From Acidobacteriota bacterium (GTDB lineage: Bacteria; Acidobacteriota; Aminicenantia; Aminicenantales; Saccharicenantaceae): a stretch of 64,000 nucleotides of DNA. Position 1 is the first letter of the stretch. Every line of letters starts with the position of its first letter. Shown here piece after piece: positions 44,452-53,486 of the stretch. The stretch spans positions 65,335 through 129,334 of the forward strand of contig JAKQUO010000028.1 in the NCBI GenBank assembly GCA_029569255.1, written 5' to 3'. The notes beneath the pieces are model-generated. The model was not told the DNA's origin. It ran no database searches and saw only the letters and a program-made list of their open reading frames with translations. The position numbers and the translations under genes were made by a program.

Positions 44452-45921
44452 ATGAAACGCTGGCTCGGCGTCCTCGCCCTGGCCGTCGTCCTGGCGGCGG
44501 CCGTATCCTTCGGCGGACAGGCCGCCCCGCAGCTCCGGGCCCTCTCGCCGGAACTCCGGGCGGCCGTGGCGGCCGCGGATTACGCGGCCGTCCGCATCAA
44601 GAGGTTCCCCCTGGCCTCGGAAGCCTGGACCTTCCGCCGGTTCACCTTCGCCGAGACCCTGGAAAAGCTCAAAGAGCTCGGGGTCGCCGGCGTCGAGGCC
44701 TTCCCGGGCCAGGCCCTGGCGGCCGAGTTCCCCGGGGCCCGCTTCGACGAGAACATGACCGCCGACCAGGTCGCCTTCGTCAAGGACGCCCTCGAGAGGA
44801 ACGGCGTCACGCTCTACGGCTACGGCGTCGTCGACATCGGCCGGACCGAGGCGAGCATGCGCAAGGTCTTCGATTTCGCCCGCAGGATGGGCATCCGGGT
44901 CGTCGCCTGCGAGCCGGCCGACGACGACTTCGCCCTGCTCGAGAAGCTGGCCAAGGAATACAACGTCAAGGTCGCCATCCACAACCACCCCGCGCCGTCG
45001 AAATACCACCGGCCGGAGACCGTGTTCAGCCATGTCGACGGCCGGGACCCGCGCCTCGGCGCCTGCGCCGACAACGGGCACTGGATGAGGGGGATGATCG
45101 ACCCGCGCGAGGCCTTCAGGCTCCTCCGGGGCCGCATCCTCGACGTCCACCTCAAGGACCGCTCCGACTTCGGGACGGCCGCGGGCGTCGACGACGTCCC
45201 CTGGGGCTCTGGCAAGGGCTTCATCCGCGACCTCCTGGCCGAGCTGACCCTCCAGGACTACGACGGCTACCTGACCATGGAGTACGAGAACGAGAGAGAG
45301 GCCGGCGACCCCATGCCGGCCTTCAGAAAGAGCATCGAGTTCGTCAAGAGCGTCACCTATTACTGGGACTACGAGCAGATCCTGCGCCGCAGCGGCGGGA
45401 GCTACGAGAAGCACGGCTGGAACCATTACGGGCCGGGCCATTTCGAATGCGACCCCAAGACGGGCGTCCTCAAGGGCCAGGGCGGCATGGGCCTGCTCTG
45501 GTTCGGCCGGAAGCTCAAGGACTTCGTCCTGGAGTGCGAGTTCAAGTGCTCGGCGGAGGCGACCAACTCGGGCATCTTCCTGCGCGTCCCCTCCGTCCCC
45601 GTGAGCGACGACTACATCTATCACGCGATCGAGATCCAGATCGACGACAAGTCGACCGGCGTCCACCACACCGGGGCCGCCTACGACATCGAGCCTCCCA
45701 AGGTCCTGGCCTCCAAGCCGCCCGGCGAATGGAACCACTTCCGGATCGAGTTCCGGGGCTGGCGCCTGCGGGTCAGCCTCAACGGCCAACCCGTCCTGGA
45801 CTGGGAGGCCCGCCCCGGCGGCAAGGTCCGGGACCTCGCCCCGGAGGGCTTCATCGGCCTCCAGAACCACGACAGCACGTCGCCGCCCTACTTCCGCAAC
45901 ATCTACCTCAAGGAGCTCTGA
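44452..45921 (+). CDS. Exported sugar isomerase/epimerase-like TIM barrel fused to DUF1080
   Basis: 489 residues with a signal peptide (MKRWLGVLALAVVLAAAVS, then FGGQAA). Residues 50-310 form a xylose-isomerase-like TIM barrel: LKELGVAGVEAFPGQ, VAIHNHPAPSKYHRPE (metal histidines and glutamate), GACADNGHW, DVHLKDRSDFG and YLTMEYENE. Residues 325-489 are a DUF1080 beta-sandwich: FECDPKTGVLKGQGGMGLLW, FVLECEFKCSAEATNSGIFLR, EIQIDD and FIGLQNHD. Both domains are linked in recent work to cleavage of 3-keto-glycosides (lyase or hydrolase). The fusion suggests two steps on one exported chain. It follows the dehydrogenase by 16 bases. Confidence 0.85.
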   Translation: MKRWLGVLALAVVLAAAVSFGGQAAPQLRALSPELRAAVAAADYAAVRIKRFPLASEAWTFRRFTFAETLEKLKELGVAGVEAFPGQALAAEFPGARFDENMTADQVAFVKDALERNGVTLYGYGVVDIGRTEASMRKVFDFARRMGIRVVACEPADDDFALLEKLAKEYNVKVAIHNHPAPSKYHRPETVFSHVDGRDPRLGACADNGHWMRGMIDPREAFRLLRGRILDVHLKDRSDFGTAAGVDDVPWGSGKGFIRDLLAELTLQDYDGYLTMEYENEREAGDPMPAFRKSIEFVKSVTYYWDYEQILRRSGGSYEKHGWNHYGPGHFECDPKTGVLKGQGGMGLLWFGRKLKDFVLECEFKCSAEATNSGIFLRVPSVPVSDDYIYHAIEIQIDDKSTGVHHTGAAYDIEPPKVLASKPPGEWNHFRIEFRGWRLRVSLNGQPVLDWEARPGGKVRDLAPEGFIGLQNHDSTSPPYFRNIYLKEL

Positions 45922-45968
45922 CCGGCGGGAGCGGCCGGTGAGGCTCCGGGCCACAAGGAGGGTCGAGC

Positions 45969-47282
45969 ATGACCGAGACCAAGAGCCCGCGCGGCCGCCT
46001 GTTCCTCATGATGGTCCTGGAGTTCTTCATCTGGGGCGCCTGGCTGCCGCTCATCTACAGCTATCTGCCGAGCCTCGGCTTCACGCCCCTCCAGCAGGCC
46101 TGGATCCTGAGCGCTTTCCCGCTGGCCGCGATCGTCGGCATGTTCTTCAGCAACCAGTTCGCCGACCGCCATTTCGCGGCCGAGAGGTTCCTCGGCTTCA
46201 GCCAGCTCGTCGGCGGGCTGGCCCTGCTCGGGCTGGGCTTCACGCGGGCCTTCTGGCCCTTTTTCGCCCTGATGGCCGCGCACTGCCTTCTCTACGTCCC
46301 CACCCTTTCGATCGTCAATTCCATCGCCTTCGCCCACATGAGGGACCCGCAGAAGGAGTTCGGCCTCATCCGCATGGGCGGCACCCTGGGCTGGATCCTG
46401 GCCGCCTGGCCCTTCACCTTCATCCTCGTCGACTGGGCCCGGGTCAGGGCCGCCGCCCCGGCGGGCGTCGCCGCCTGGCTCGGGACCGTCCTCGGTTCGG
46501 GGCTGACCGGACCGGCGCTGAGACAGGCGACGCGCTGGACCTTCGTCGTCGCCGGCGCCGCCTCGCTCGCCCTGGCCGCGTTCAGCCTGGCCCTGCCGCA
46601 CACGCCCCCGAAAAAGAGGCCCGCGGCCGCGCCGTCCGCGGAGCGCTTCGCCTGGCTCGAGGCCTTCAGGCTGCTCAAGCACCCCTTCGTCCTGGTCCTC
46701 TGGCTCATCACCTTCGTCGACGCCTTCGTCCACAACCTGTACTTCAACTGGACGGGGACGTTCCTCGGCGCCGCCCGCGAGGCCGGCGGCGTCGGCATCC
46801 CCGGCAACTGGATCATGCCGGTCATGAGCCTGGGCCAGGTCTCCGAGCTCCTGACCATGCTCGTCCTGGGGGTGGTGCTGAAGAAGCTGGGCTGGCGGCT
46901 GACGATGCTCATCGGCGTCCTCGGGCACGCCGGCCGGTTCGCGGTCTACGCCTTCTTCGCCTCGGCGCCGTGGGCCATCGTCGCCGTCCAGGTCCTGCAC
47001 GGGATCTGCTACGCCTTCTTCTTCGCCACGGTCTACATCTTCGTCGACACCTACTTCCCCAAGGACGTCCGCTCGAGCGCCCAGGGCCTGTTCAACGTCA
47101 TGATCCTCGGCCTGGGCGTCCTGGCCGCCAACACGTTCGGCCCGGTCCTGATGCAGTCGGTCTACACGGTCGCCGGCGTCACCGATTTCAGGTCCATGTT
47201 CCTGCTGCCGTGCCTGACCGCCCTCGGCGCCGCGGTCGTCCTGGCCGCGGCCTTCCGGCCGCCTTCCGTCCGCGGCGAGTGA
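45969..47282 (+). CDS. MFS nucleoside/sugar:H+ symporter (NupG-like)
   Basis: 437 residues, about 12 membrane helices. The opening FLEFFIWGAWLPLIYSYL pattern (MMVLEFFIWGAWLPL here), FSNQFADRHFAAERFLGFSQL, FGLIRMGGTLGWILAAWPF and NWIMPVMSLGQVSELLTML are characteristic of the nucleoside:H+ symporter family, which in Bacteroidota and Acidobacteriota is commonly paired with Gfo/Idh/MocA and DUF1080 genes. As third gene of this operon, its probable cargo is the sugar or glycoside product of the pathway. Confidence 0.88.
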   Translation: MTETKSPRGRLFLMMVLEFFIWGAWLPLIYSYLPSLGFTPLQQAWILSAFPLAAIVGMFFSNQFADRHFAAERFLGFSQLVGGLALLGLGFTRAFWPFFALMAAHCLLYVPTLSIVNSIAFAHMRDPQKEFGLIRMGGTLGWILAAWPFTFILVDWARVRAAAPAGVAAWLGTVLGSGLTGPALRQATRWTFVVAGAASLALAAFSLALPHTPPKKRPAAAPSAERFAWLEAFRLLKHPFVLVLWLITFVDAFVHNLYFNWTGTFLGAAREAGGVGIPGNWIMPVMSLGQVSELLTMLVLGVVLKKLGWRLTMLIGVLGHAGRFAVYAFFASAPWAIVAVQVLHGICYAFFFATVYIFVDTYFPKDVRSSAQGLFNVMILGLGVLAANTFGPVLMQSVYTVAGVTDFRSMFLLPCLTALGAAVVLAAAFRPPSVRGE

Positions 47283-47406
47283 AGCGGGCCCGGGCCGGAC
47301 AAGGCCGAGGAACGCGCGGCCCGGCTTCTCCGGGAGAGCCGGGGATGGCGCCCTCACGGGGCGACGCTCGCCGCCGCGCGCCTTCTCGCGAACGGAAGCC
47401 GCGTTC

Positions 47407-50400
47407 TCAGAAGCCCGGGCTCAGGCTGACCTGGAAGTGCCAGCCGCGGACGGGCCGGTCGATCGGGTACACGTAATGGAGGCCGAGGATGAGATACCCG
47501 AAGAGGTTCGTCCGGAGGCCGAACCCGTAGCTCCGCAGGGGCTTGCGCTCGCCGCCGGAGACGAACCAGGGCCTGACCTTGCCGATGGTCGCGGGGTCCG
47601 GGATGAGCTTGCCGTTCCCGTCAAAGAGAGGATTGCCGTCCGCGTCGGTCTGATAACCGCCCCACCAGAGGCTGGGGCCCTGGGCGTAGACGATGCCCCA
47701 GTCGAAGAAGGCGTAGGCCTCGAGAGGCCAGGCCCCGAAGTAACCCTTGCCGACCCCGAACAGGCCCAGGAGGGGGAAGCGCAGCTCGGCGTTGCCCATG
47801 AGCATCCTGCTGCCGAAAAGCCGGCTGTAGTCGAAGGCCTCGCCGGGGTTGGCCTCGTAGTGGGCCACCTCACGGCTGCTGAAGGACTCGTAGCCGCGGA
47901 CGAGGTCCCAGTAGGCGATGTAGAGGGGGTACATCTGACGGGCCCCGGCGTCCTTCCCGTAGCGGCCCATGTGCATGGCCCGGAAGGCCAGGGTGAAGGG
48001 CCGGACGGGGACGATGTACTTGCGGAAATCCGCCGTGACGGTCGTGAAGGAGATCGAGCCGACGGCCGGCGAGACCGACAGGCCGAAGTTCTGTCCCAGG
48101 ATCGGGCTGGTCGCGCCGAAGATGCCGGTGTCGTAGTAGTAGCCGGCCGTCAGGTAGCCGAAATTGATGGCCTTGTAGGTGTCCCTCGGCTTGATCTTCT
48201 GGTAATCGAGCAGGACCGAGCCCGACGGGTCGTAGATGTACTTGTAAATCGTGTGGTTGTAGTCCTGGATCCTGTATCCGGCGCTGAGCTGGAAGCGGCT
48301 GACCTGGCTGAAGGGGTAGGACCCGAAGACCGAGGCGTCGTAGTTGATGAGCCGGTAGACGTTCTCTTCCTGGACGATGTTGGCGGTCACGGGGTCCCGG
48401 TAGAGAAGGTAGTACGGATAGGGATAGACGATGCGCTGGAGGGCCGAGCCCCAGTTGAACCGGCCCTTGTTGTTGAGGTAGGCCAGGACTCCGGAGGTGT
48501 CGATGATCCGGGAGCCCGTGAAGGCCGTGGTGATGAGCGTCTGGTAGCCCAGCATGTCGCTCCAATACGCGGACAGCCCGCCCGCCCCGTAGGTCCCGAA
48601 GCGGTCGACGCCGATGGCGACGTTGGGCGGCGAGACGTAATCCAGCCCGAGCTTGGACTTGTAATCGGTGAAGGTGAAGTTGGCGTCCTTGGGCAGGCCG
48701 AAGAGCGGGTTCCGGAGCAGGCCGAGCAGGGCCCCCTCCGGCTCGTTGCGGGGCGGCAGGATGGCCGGGTTGCGCTCGAACTGGGCCAGGAAGGCCTGGC
48801 CCTCGAGGACGGCCGGGTCGTCGATCGAGTAGATCGAGTAGTAGCCGTCCTGATAGCCGGAGAAGACGACCCGGCCGGTCCCGGCCGCGACCGAGACGGC
48901 CGGGCTGAGCTCGGTGATGCCCTGGATGCCGGTGTAGAGGTTCGTGATCTGGGTGATCTTGGCCGAGGCGACGTCGATCCGGTAGAGGTCGGTCTTGCCG
49001 CTCTGGTCCGAGAGGAAGTAGAGCGACCGGGAATCGGCCGTCCACTGGGGATTGATGTTCTTGCCGGCCGGGAAGGCCAGGAGCCTCCGGACCTGGCCCG
49101 ACTCGACGTCGAGCAGGGCCAGCTCGTAGGCGCCGGATTCGACCCACTCGAGGTTGGCCGAGAAGCGCTCGGTGACGAAGGCGATCGTCCGGCCGTCCGG
49201 CGACCAGGCCGGCTGGAGGTCGGCGTAGGCGTCCCGGGTCATCTGCTTGAGGACGTTGTCCCTGAGGTCGTAGATGAACAGGTCCGAGACGCCGCCGGCC
49301 AGGCCGGTGAAGGCGATGTGGCGCCCGTCCGGCGACCAGACCGGGCTGAGGATCTCGGCCAGCTCCTTGAACGGGACCTCCCGCTCGGTCTTGTCCCGGG
49401 CGATGTCCAGGACGGTCAGGACGGGCCGGCCCTTGGCCACGCCGGCGAAGACGAACTTCTCGCCCTTGGCGTCCCAGGCCCCGGACGAGCGGATGAACTG
49501 GATGCTCTCGAAGTGGGGGTCGACCGCCGTCGAGACGATCTTCCGCCGGACCTTGCCCGTGTCGGCGTCGGCGAGGTAGAGGTCGATCGAGAACAGGTCC
49601 CGCGTCGACAGGAGGACGAGCGACTTGCCGTCCGGCGAGATGGACGGGGCGATGTTGTAAGGGTTCGACTCGACGCCCTTGAACAGCGTCTTGGCCAGGG
49701 CGTCGACCGCCTGGGTCTTCTCGAGGAGGGGCTTGTAGGCGGCCTCCAGGGCCTTGGCCCAATCGGCCGAGAGCTGCTTCGTCTTGACGCCCAGGATGCC
49801 CTCGAGGACGACGGTATAATCGCCGGCCCGGCCGACGGACTTCATCATCTTGCCGATGACCTCGTCGCCCCAGCGCCCGGTGATGTAGGACCAGAGGGCG
49901 TGGCCCCAGCGGTAGGGGAAGTACTTGTAGGAGTTCTCGAGCTTCTTGATCTGCGGGACCTCGCCGCGGCGGACGGCGTCCCGCATCCACATGGCCGTGT
50001 GCGGGTCGACCGGCCCGATCGACAGGTACTCGGCCATGCCCTCGATGAACCAGAGCGGGATGCGCAGCCCGGCGTCGTTGCCCCGGGCCGCGTCGGAGTG
50101 CCCCTGGGCCATGAGGTCGTACTGGAAGGCGTGGACGAGCTCGTGGCCGATGACGTGGTCGGTCTCGGCGAGCGAGGCGCCGTAAGGCAGGATGATGCGC
50201 CGCTTGAACGACTCGGTGACGCCGCCCGTCCCTTCGCCGAGGAGCTCGTTGATGACCGTCGTCTGCTGGAACTCGGGGCCGCTGCCGTAGAGGATCAGGG
50301 GCTGGCGGCCCTTGAGCTCGTGGTTGAACATCCGGGAAAAGCGCGAGTACCAGCGCTCGGCCATGAGCCCGGCCATCTTGACCGTCGATTCGTCCTGGAG

Positions 50401-50571
50401 ATAGAAATAGATGTCGAAATGCCGGGTCTTCATGATCCGGAAGTCGAACTTCTGGTACTGGACCTTGTTCCGGCCGTACCACTGGGCGAGGAGGGCGGGG
50501 GCGGGGCCGGCCGCGAACAGGGCCGCCAGGCCGAAGGCGATGAGGGAACGCTTCAACGCGGTGGTCATCAT
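47407..50571 (-). CDS. Outer-membrane metalloprotease / beta-propeller / beta-barrel fusion protein
   Basis: 1054 residues. Signal peptide 1-30 (LIAFGLAALFAAGPAPALLAQ). Residues 35-290: gluzincin-like protease domain with HELVH at 143-147 and a downstream glutamate in WFIEGMAEYL (177 or 181). Residues 300-640: TolB/PD40 propeller repeats (PSISPDGKSLVLLS, PVWSPDGRHIAFTG, PAWSPDGRTIAFVT, PQWTADSRSLYFLS). Residues 690-1054: strands alternating aromatic residues with conserved GFGLRTNLFGYLILGLHYVYP and a C-terminal phenylalanine (VSLSPGF), as in Omp85/surface-antigen barrels. The C-terminal Phe supports outer-membrane insertion by Bam. Substrates are unknown. It has its own TTCACA-17-TACAAT promoter. 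Confidence 0.85.
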   Translation of the reverse strand: MMTTALKRSLIAFGLAALFAAGPAPALLAQWYGRNKVQYQKFDFRIMKTRHFDIYFYLQDESTVKMAGLMAERWYSRFSRMFNHELKGRQPLILYGSGPEFQQTTVINELLGEGTGGVTESFKRRIILPYGASLAETDHVIGHELVHAFQYDLMAQGHSDAARGNDAGLRIPLWFIEGMAEYLSIGPVDPHTAMWMRDAVRRGEVPQIKKLENSYKYFPYRWGHALWSYITGRWGDEVIGKMMKSVGRAGDYTVVLEGILGVKTKQLSADWAKALEAAYKPLLEKTQAVDALAKTLFKGVESNPYNIAPSISPDGKSLVLLSTRDLFSIDLYLADADTGKVRRKIVSTAVDPHFESIQFIRSSGAWDAKGEKFVFAGVAKGRPVLTVLDIARDKTEREVPFKELAEILSPVWSPDGRHIAFTGLAGGVSDLFIYDLRDNVLKQMTRDAYADLQPAWSPDGRTIAFVTERFSANLEWVESGAYELALLDVESGQVRRLLAFPAGKNINPQWTADSRSLYFLSDQSGKTDLYRIDVASAKITQITNLYTGIQGITELSPAVSVAAGTGRVVFSGYQDGYYSIYSIDDPAVLEGQAFLAQFERNPAILPPRNEPEGALLGLLRNPLFGLPKDANFTFTDYKSKLGLDYVSPPNVAIGVDRFGTYGAGGLSAYWSDMLGYQTLITTAFTGSRIIDTSGVLAYLNNKGRFNWGSALQRIVYPYPYYLLYRDPVTANIVQEENVYRLINYDASVFGSYPFSQVSRFQLSAGYRIQDYNHTIYKYIYDPSGSVLLDYQKIKPRDTYKAINFGYLTAGYYYDTGIFGATSPILGQNFGLSVSPAVGSISFTTVTADFRKYIVPVRPFTLAFRAMHMGRYGKDAGARQMYPLYIAYWDLVRGYESFSSREVAHYEANPGEAFDYSRLFGSRMLMGNAELRFPLLGLFGVGKGYFGAWPLEAYAFFDWGIVYAQGPSLWWGGYQTDADGNPLFDGNGKLIPDPATIGKVRPWFVSGGERKPLRSYGFGLRTNLFGYLILGLHYVYPIDRPVRGWHFQVSLSPGF

Positions 50572-50593
50572 GGGCTTCGTCCTTTCGGATTCC

Positions 50594-50622
50594 ATTGTAG
50601 GGGAAGGGCCGGGAAATGTGAA
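50594..50622 (-). promoter_or_regulatory. Promoter of the protease-propeller-barrel gene
   Basis: TTCACA, 17 bases, TACAAT on the minus strand, ending 22 bases before the ATG. AAAGGA follows at a normal distance for ribosome binding. Confidence 0.65.
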
Positions 50623-50749
50623 GGTGCCTCTCCCGGGGGGGCCGGGAACGCGACGTCTCATGGGTCGAATCTCCTCTCGACCCCTTTCCGCGGCCATCAT
50701 AGCGCAAACGCCGGGCCGAGTCCAGCCTCCGAAAGAAATCGGCGCCCGG

Positions 50750-50779
50750 TTGACCGGGCCGTCCCGGTTCGGGTATGAT
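50750..50779 (+). promoter_or_regulatory. Promoter of the transporter/dipeptidase cluster
   Basis: TTGACC, 18 bases, TATGAT. The ATG at 50792 is only 12 bases beyond the -10 box, so the leader is about six bases and lacks a Shine-Dalgarno sequence. Confidence 0.55.
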
Positions 50780-50791
50780 GTTCGTCCGGCC

Positions 50792-52099
50792 ATGACGACA
50801 GAGATCCTGATCATCCTCGCGGTCATGGTCGCCGCCTACGTCGCGGCCAAGGCCGCCAGGCTGGCGGTCGAGATCGCGATGTTCGCCGCGGCCCTGGCCG
50901 GCGGCCTGGCCGGGTCCGTCCTGGGGACGCCGCCGTTCGGCGAACTCGCCCGTCACCTCGTCGAGGGCTCGATCACCTACCTCGACGTCATGCTCGTCTT
51001 CTTCACCGCCACCTTCTTCATGGCCGTGGTCAACGAATCGGGCGGGGTCGTCTACGCCGTTCGGGCGACGCTCCGCGTCTTCGGCCGCCGCCGGGTGCCG
51101 GCCCTCCTGGCCCTGATGGTCATCGTCCTCATCCCCGGCGCCCTGACCGGGGCGGGCAGCGTCTCCCTCCTCGTCGTCGGCGCCCCCGTGGCCATGGCCC
51201 TCGGCCGGATGGGCCTGCCGCCGAAGCGCGTCGCCGCCATCCTCTTCATCGTCGCCGGCCTCAGCGCGGCCGCCCCGCCGGTCAACATCTGGGCCATGAT
51301 CCTGTGCGCCGGCACGGCCATCCCTTACGTCGGCTTCGAATTCACCCTGGGCATCCCCGTCCTCATCCTGGGGGCCTTCACCGTGCTCGTCCTGGGCCTG
51401 AGGAAGGGCCCCGGCGCGGCGTCCGGCCCCGGCGAGCTGCCGGAGCCGCCGCAGGGCATGACCTGGTGGCGCGTTCTCGTGCCCTTCCTCGTCTTCTTCG
51501 GGCTCGTCGCCGCCTACCGGGTCCGGCCTTTCGCGACGCCCATCTTCGGCCTGGCCCTGGAATTCACCCTGGCGGCCCTGGCCGCCATCCTGATCAGCCC
51601 GAAGCGAATCGCCGTGGCCGCCCTGGCCCGGGACACGGTCAAGCGTCTGCTGCCCCTTCTCGCGACCACGGTCGTCGTCGGGATGCTCCAGCAGATCATG
51701 ACCGCCACCGGCGTCCGCGGCCTCGTCTCCTTCGCGGCCATCTCGACGCCGCTCGTCCTCCTGTTCCTTCTCCTGCCGGTCATCATCCCCTTCTCCGAAG
51801 GCGTCCTGACCTACGGCGCCGCGGCCATCCTCGGCATCCCGCTCATCTGGTTCCTCGATTCCATCGGCTTCCACGCCACGGTCGTCATCGCCGGGCTGAG
51901 CCTGCTCTGGCCGCTGGGCGACGGCCTGCCGCCGACCGCCCTCATCGGCCGGCTGAGCGCCATGGTCTCGGGATACCAGGGGCCCTACAGGGACTTCCTG
52001 AAGGCCGCCTGGCTCCCCTGGCTGGTCATCACGGCCGCCGCGATGGCCATGATCCTCTTCAGCACGAAACTGGCCTTCCTGGTCAAGTGGAGCATGTGA
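50792..52099 (+). CDS. Ion-transporter-superfamily permease (DctM/C4-dicarboxylate-like)
   Basis: 435-residue integral membrane protein with about 11-12 helices and paired re-entrant-loop-like segments: GALTGAGSVSLLVVGAPVA in the first half and LPVIIPFSEGVLTYGAAAI in the second. The organisation resembles DctM/TRAP large subunits and other members of the IT superfamily that carry dicarboxylates or anionic organic acids. No TRAP binding protein (DctP) or classical DctQ is present; a 52-residue membrane protein follows instead. It heads a cluster of deacylase, two dipeptidases and a DUF6305 protein, so acylated amino acids or small peptides are plausible substrates. Confidence 0.65.
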   Translation: MTTEILIILAVMVAAYVAAKAARLAVEIAMFAAALAGGLAGSVLGTPPFGELARHLVEGSITYLDVMLVFFTATFFMAVVNESGGVVYAVRATLRVFGRRRVPALLALMVIVLIPGALTGAGSVSLLVVGAPVAMALGRMGLPPKRVAAILFIVAGLSAAAPPVNIWAMILCAGTAIPYVGFEFTLGIPVLILGAFTVLVLGLRKGPGAASGPGELPEPPQGMTWWRVLVPFLVFFGLVAAYRVRPFATPIFGLALEFTLAALAAILISPKRIAVAALARDTVKRLLPLLATTVVVGMLQQIMTATGVRGLVSFAAISTPLVLLFLLLPVIIPFSEGVLTYGAAAILGIPLIWFLDSIGFHATVVIAGLSLLWPLGDGLPPTALIGRLSAMVSGYQGPYRDFLKAAWLPWLVITAAAMAMILFSTKLAFLVKWSM

Positions 52100-52115
52100 T
52101 GGGAGGGCTGAGGCG

Positions 52116-52274
52116 ATGCCGATGATCATCATGATCGCGTATCACGCCATCACGGCCGTCCTGCTCGCCCTGGCCGTCTGGAATTTCATCCGGGAGAGAG
52201 AGAGGCGGCAGGACCTCGTCCTCTATGCCCTGATCATGGTCCCCCTCCTCCTCAGGCTGCTCCGGTGGAAGTGA
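52116..52274 (+). CDS. Small two-segment membrane protein (52 aa)
   Basis: Starts MPMIIMIAYHAITAVLLALA and ends in VPLLLRLLRWK; one membrane helix, a charged turn NFIREREKRQD-like (here FIREREERRQD region), then a second hydrophobic stretch LVLYALIMVPLLLRLL. It lies 16 bases after the permease and 10 bases before the deacylase, with GGGAGGGCTGAGGCG ahead of the ATG. Size and position are those of a transporter accessory subunit that could replace DctQ. I do not recognise a family. Confidence 0.6.
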   Translation: MPMIIMIAYHAITAVLLALAVWNFIRERERRQDLVLYALIMVPLLLRLLRWK

Positions 52275-52284
52275 GGGCGCGGAC

Positions 52285-53448
52285 ATGAGACGGGACCGGG
52301 CCCTCAAGCTCCTCCTCGCGGCCGTCCTGGCCGGCCTCGTCCTCTGGGGCGGCCTGCCCCTCCGCCGCCACCGCCACTTCGGCGTCCCCATCGTCAAGGG
52401 CCCCGGGGTCACCGAGGTCCGGAAGCTGAGCGATTACTCGCCGGGCCTCGAGGGGACCATGGCCGACACGTCCGTCTTCGTCCTCCAGGGACGGGAGCCG
52501 GGCGGCAAGGCCCTGATCATGGGCAACACCCACTCGAACGAGCCCGAGGGCATGCTCGCGGCCCTGATCGTCATCGAGAACGCCGTCGTCGAGAAGGGCA
52601 CCCTCTTCGTCATCCCCTTCTTCAACAACAGCGGCAGCCGCAACACCCGGCCCGGCGACGGCTACCCGCTCTACTTCGACGTCGCGACCGACTGGGGCGC
52701 CCGGCGCTTCCGTTTCGGCAACCGCGACGCCTCGCCGCTCGACCAGTGGCCGGACCCCGACGTCTACATCCATTACCCCGAGCGCCAGCTCCTGTCGTAC
52801 ATCGACGTCCGCAACACCAACCGGACCTGGCCGGGGCGGGCCGGCGGCCCGCTCATGGAGCGGGTCACGTTCGGGGCCATGGAGCTCATTCGCCGGGAGG
52901 GCGTAGACATCGCCGTCGACGTCCACGGCGCCGAGACCATGTTCCCGGTCACCAACTGCATCGTCGCCCCGGAGAAGTCGGTCAAGATCGCCACCCTGGC
53001 CTCGATGACCGTCAAGGCCGCAGAGGGCTTCGAGAGCCACGTCGAGCCCTCGCCGGCGGGCTTCCGGGGCCTGTCCCACCGCGAGATCGGCGACCACTCC
53101 GAGGCCATGCCCTTCCTGCTCGAGGCGCCCATCCCCTTCCTCGACCAGCCGACCGGGCCGAAGACCGTCCGCCTCCTCCTCGACGGCAAGGACCCGTTCC
53201 TGCTCAGCCTGTCGAAGAAGAAGAAGCTCTTCGTGCCCTACGACGAGGACGGCTGGCCGCTCGAGAAGCGGGTCGGGCAGAACCTGTCCGTGACCCTGGA
53301 GATCTTCCGCCAGTTCACGAAGAGAACGGCCGCCCGGCCGATCGACGTCCGGGGCGTGCCGCGCTACGCCGACGTCGTCGCGTCGGGCGTCGGGCGATTC
53401 CTGGCCGACCCGTCCAAGGCCGCGCCGGGCGCCGTCGTCGTCAATTGA
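52285..53448 (+). CDS. Zinc deacylase of the succinylglutamate desuccinylase/aspartoacylase (AstE/M14) family
   Basis: 387 residues with an N-terminal membrane anchor or signal (LKLLLAAVLAGLVLWGGLP). Zinc ligands H83 and E86 in GNTHSNEPEG and H214 in AVDVHGAET are in the AstE/ASPA/M14 order; DVRNTNRTWPG at 174-184 matches the substrate-carboxylate arginine loop (DxNRxFPG in relatives). It probably removes an acyl group or a C-terminal residue from an N-acyl amino acid or peptide outside the cytoplasm. The gene sits between a permease and two C69 dipeptidases, all in one direction. Confidence 0.8.
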   Translation: MRRDRALKLLLAAVLAGLVLWGGLPLRRHRHFGVPIVKGPGVTEVRKLSDYSPGLEGTMADTSVFVLQGREPGGKALIMGNTHSNEPEGMLAALIVIENAVVEKGTLFVIPFFNNSGSRNTRPGDGYPLYFDVATDWGARRFRFGNRDASPLDQWPDPDVYIHYPERQLLSYIDVRNTNRTWPGRAGGPLMERVTFGAMELIRREGVDIAVDVHGAETMFPVTNCIVAPEKSVKIATLASMTVKAAEGFESHVEPSPAGFRGLSHREIGDHSEAMPFLLEAPIPFLDQPTGPKTVRLLLDGKDPFLLSLSKKKKLFVPYDEDGWPLEKRVGQNLSVTLEIFRQFTKRTAARPIDVRGVPRYADVVASGVGRFLADPSKAAPGAVVVN

Positions 53449-53486
53449 GGGGGGCCGGCCCGCGGCCGCCCCTGGAGGTGTTGGCC

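Noticed and set aside
47283-47406. Hairpin CCGGCTTCTCC/GAGAGCCGG between convergent genes as a terminator
   Set aside because: There is a bulge and no T tract on either strand; it may contribute to a bidirectional stop but cannot be supported.
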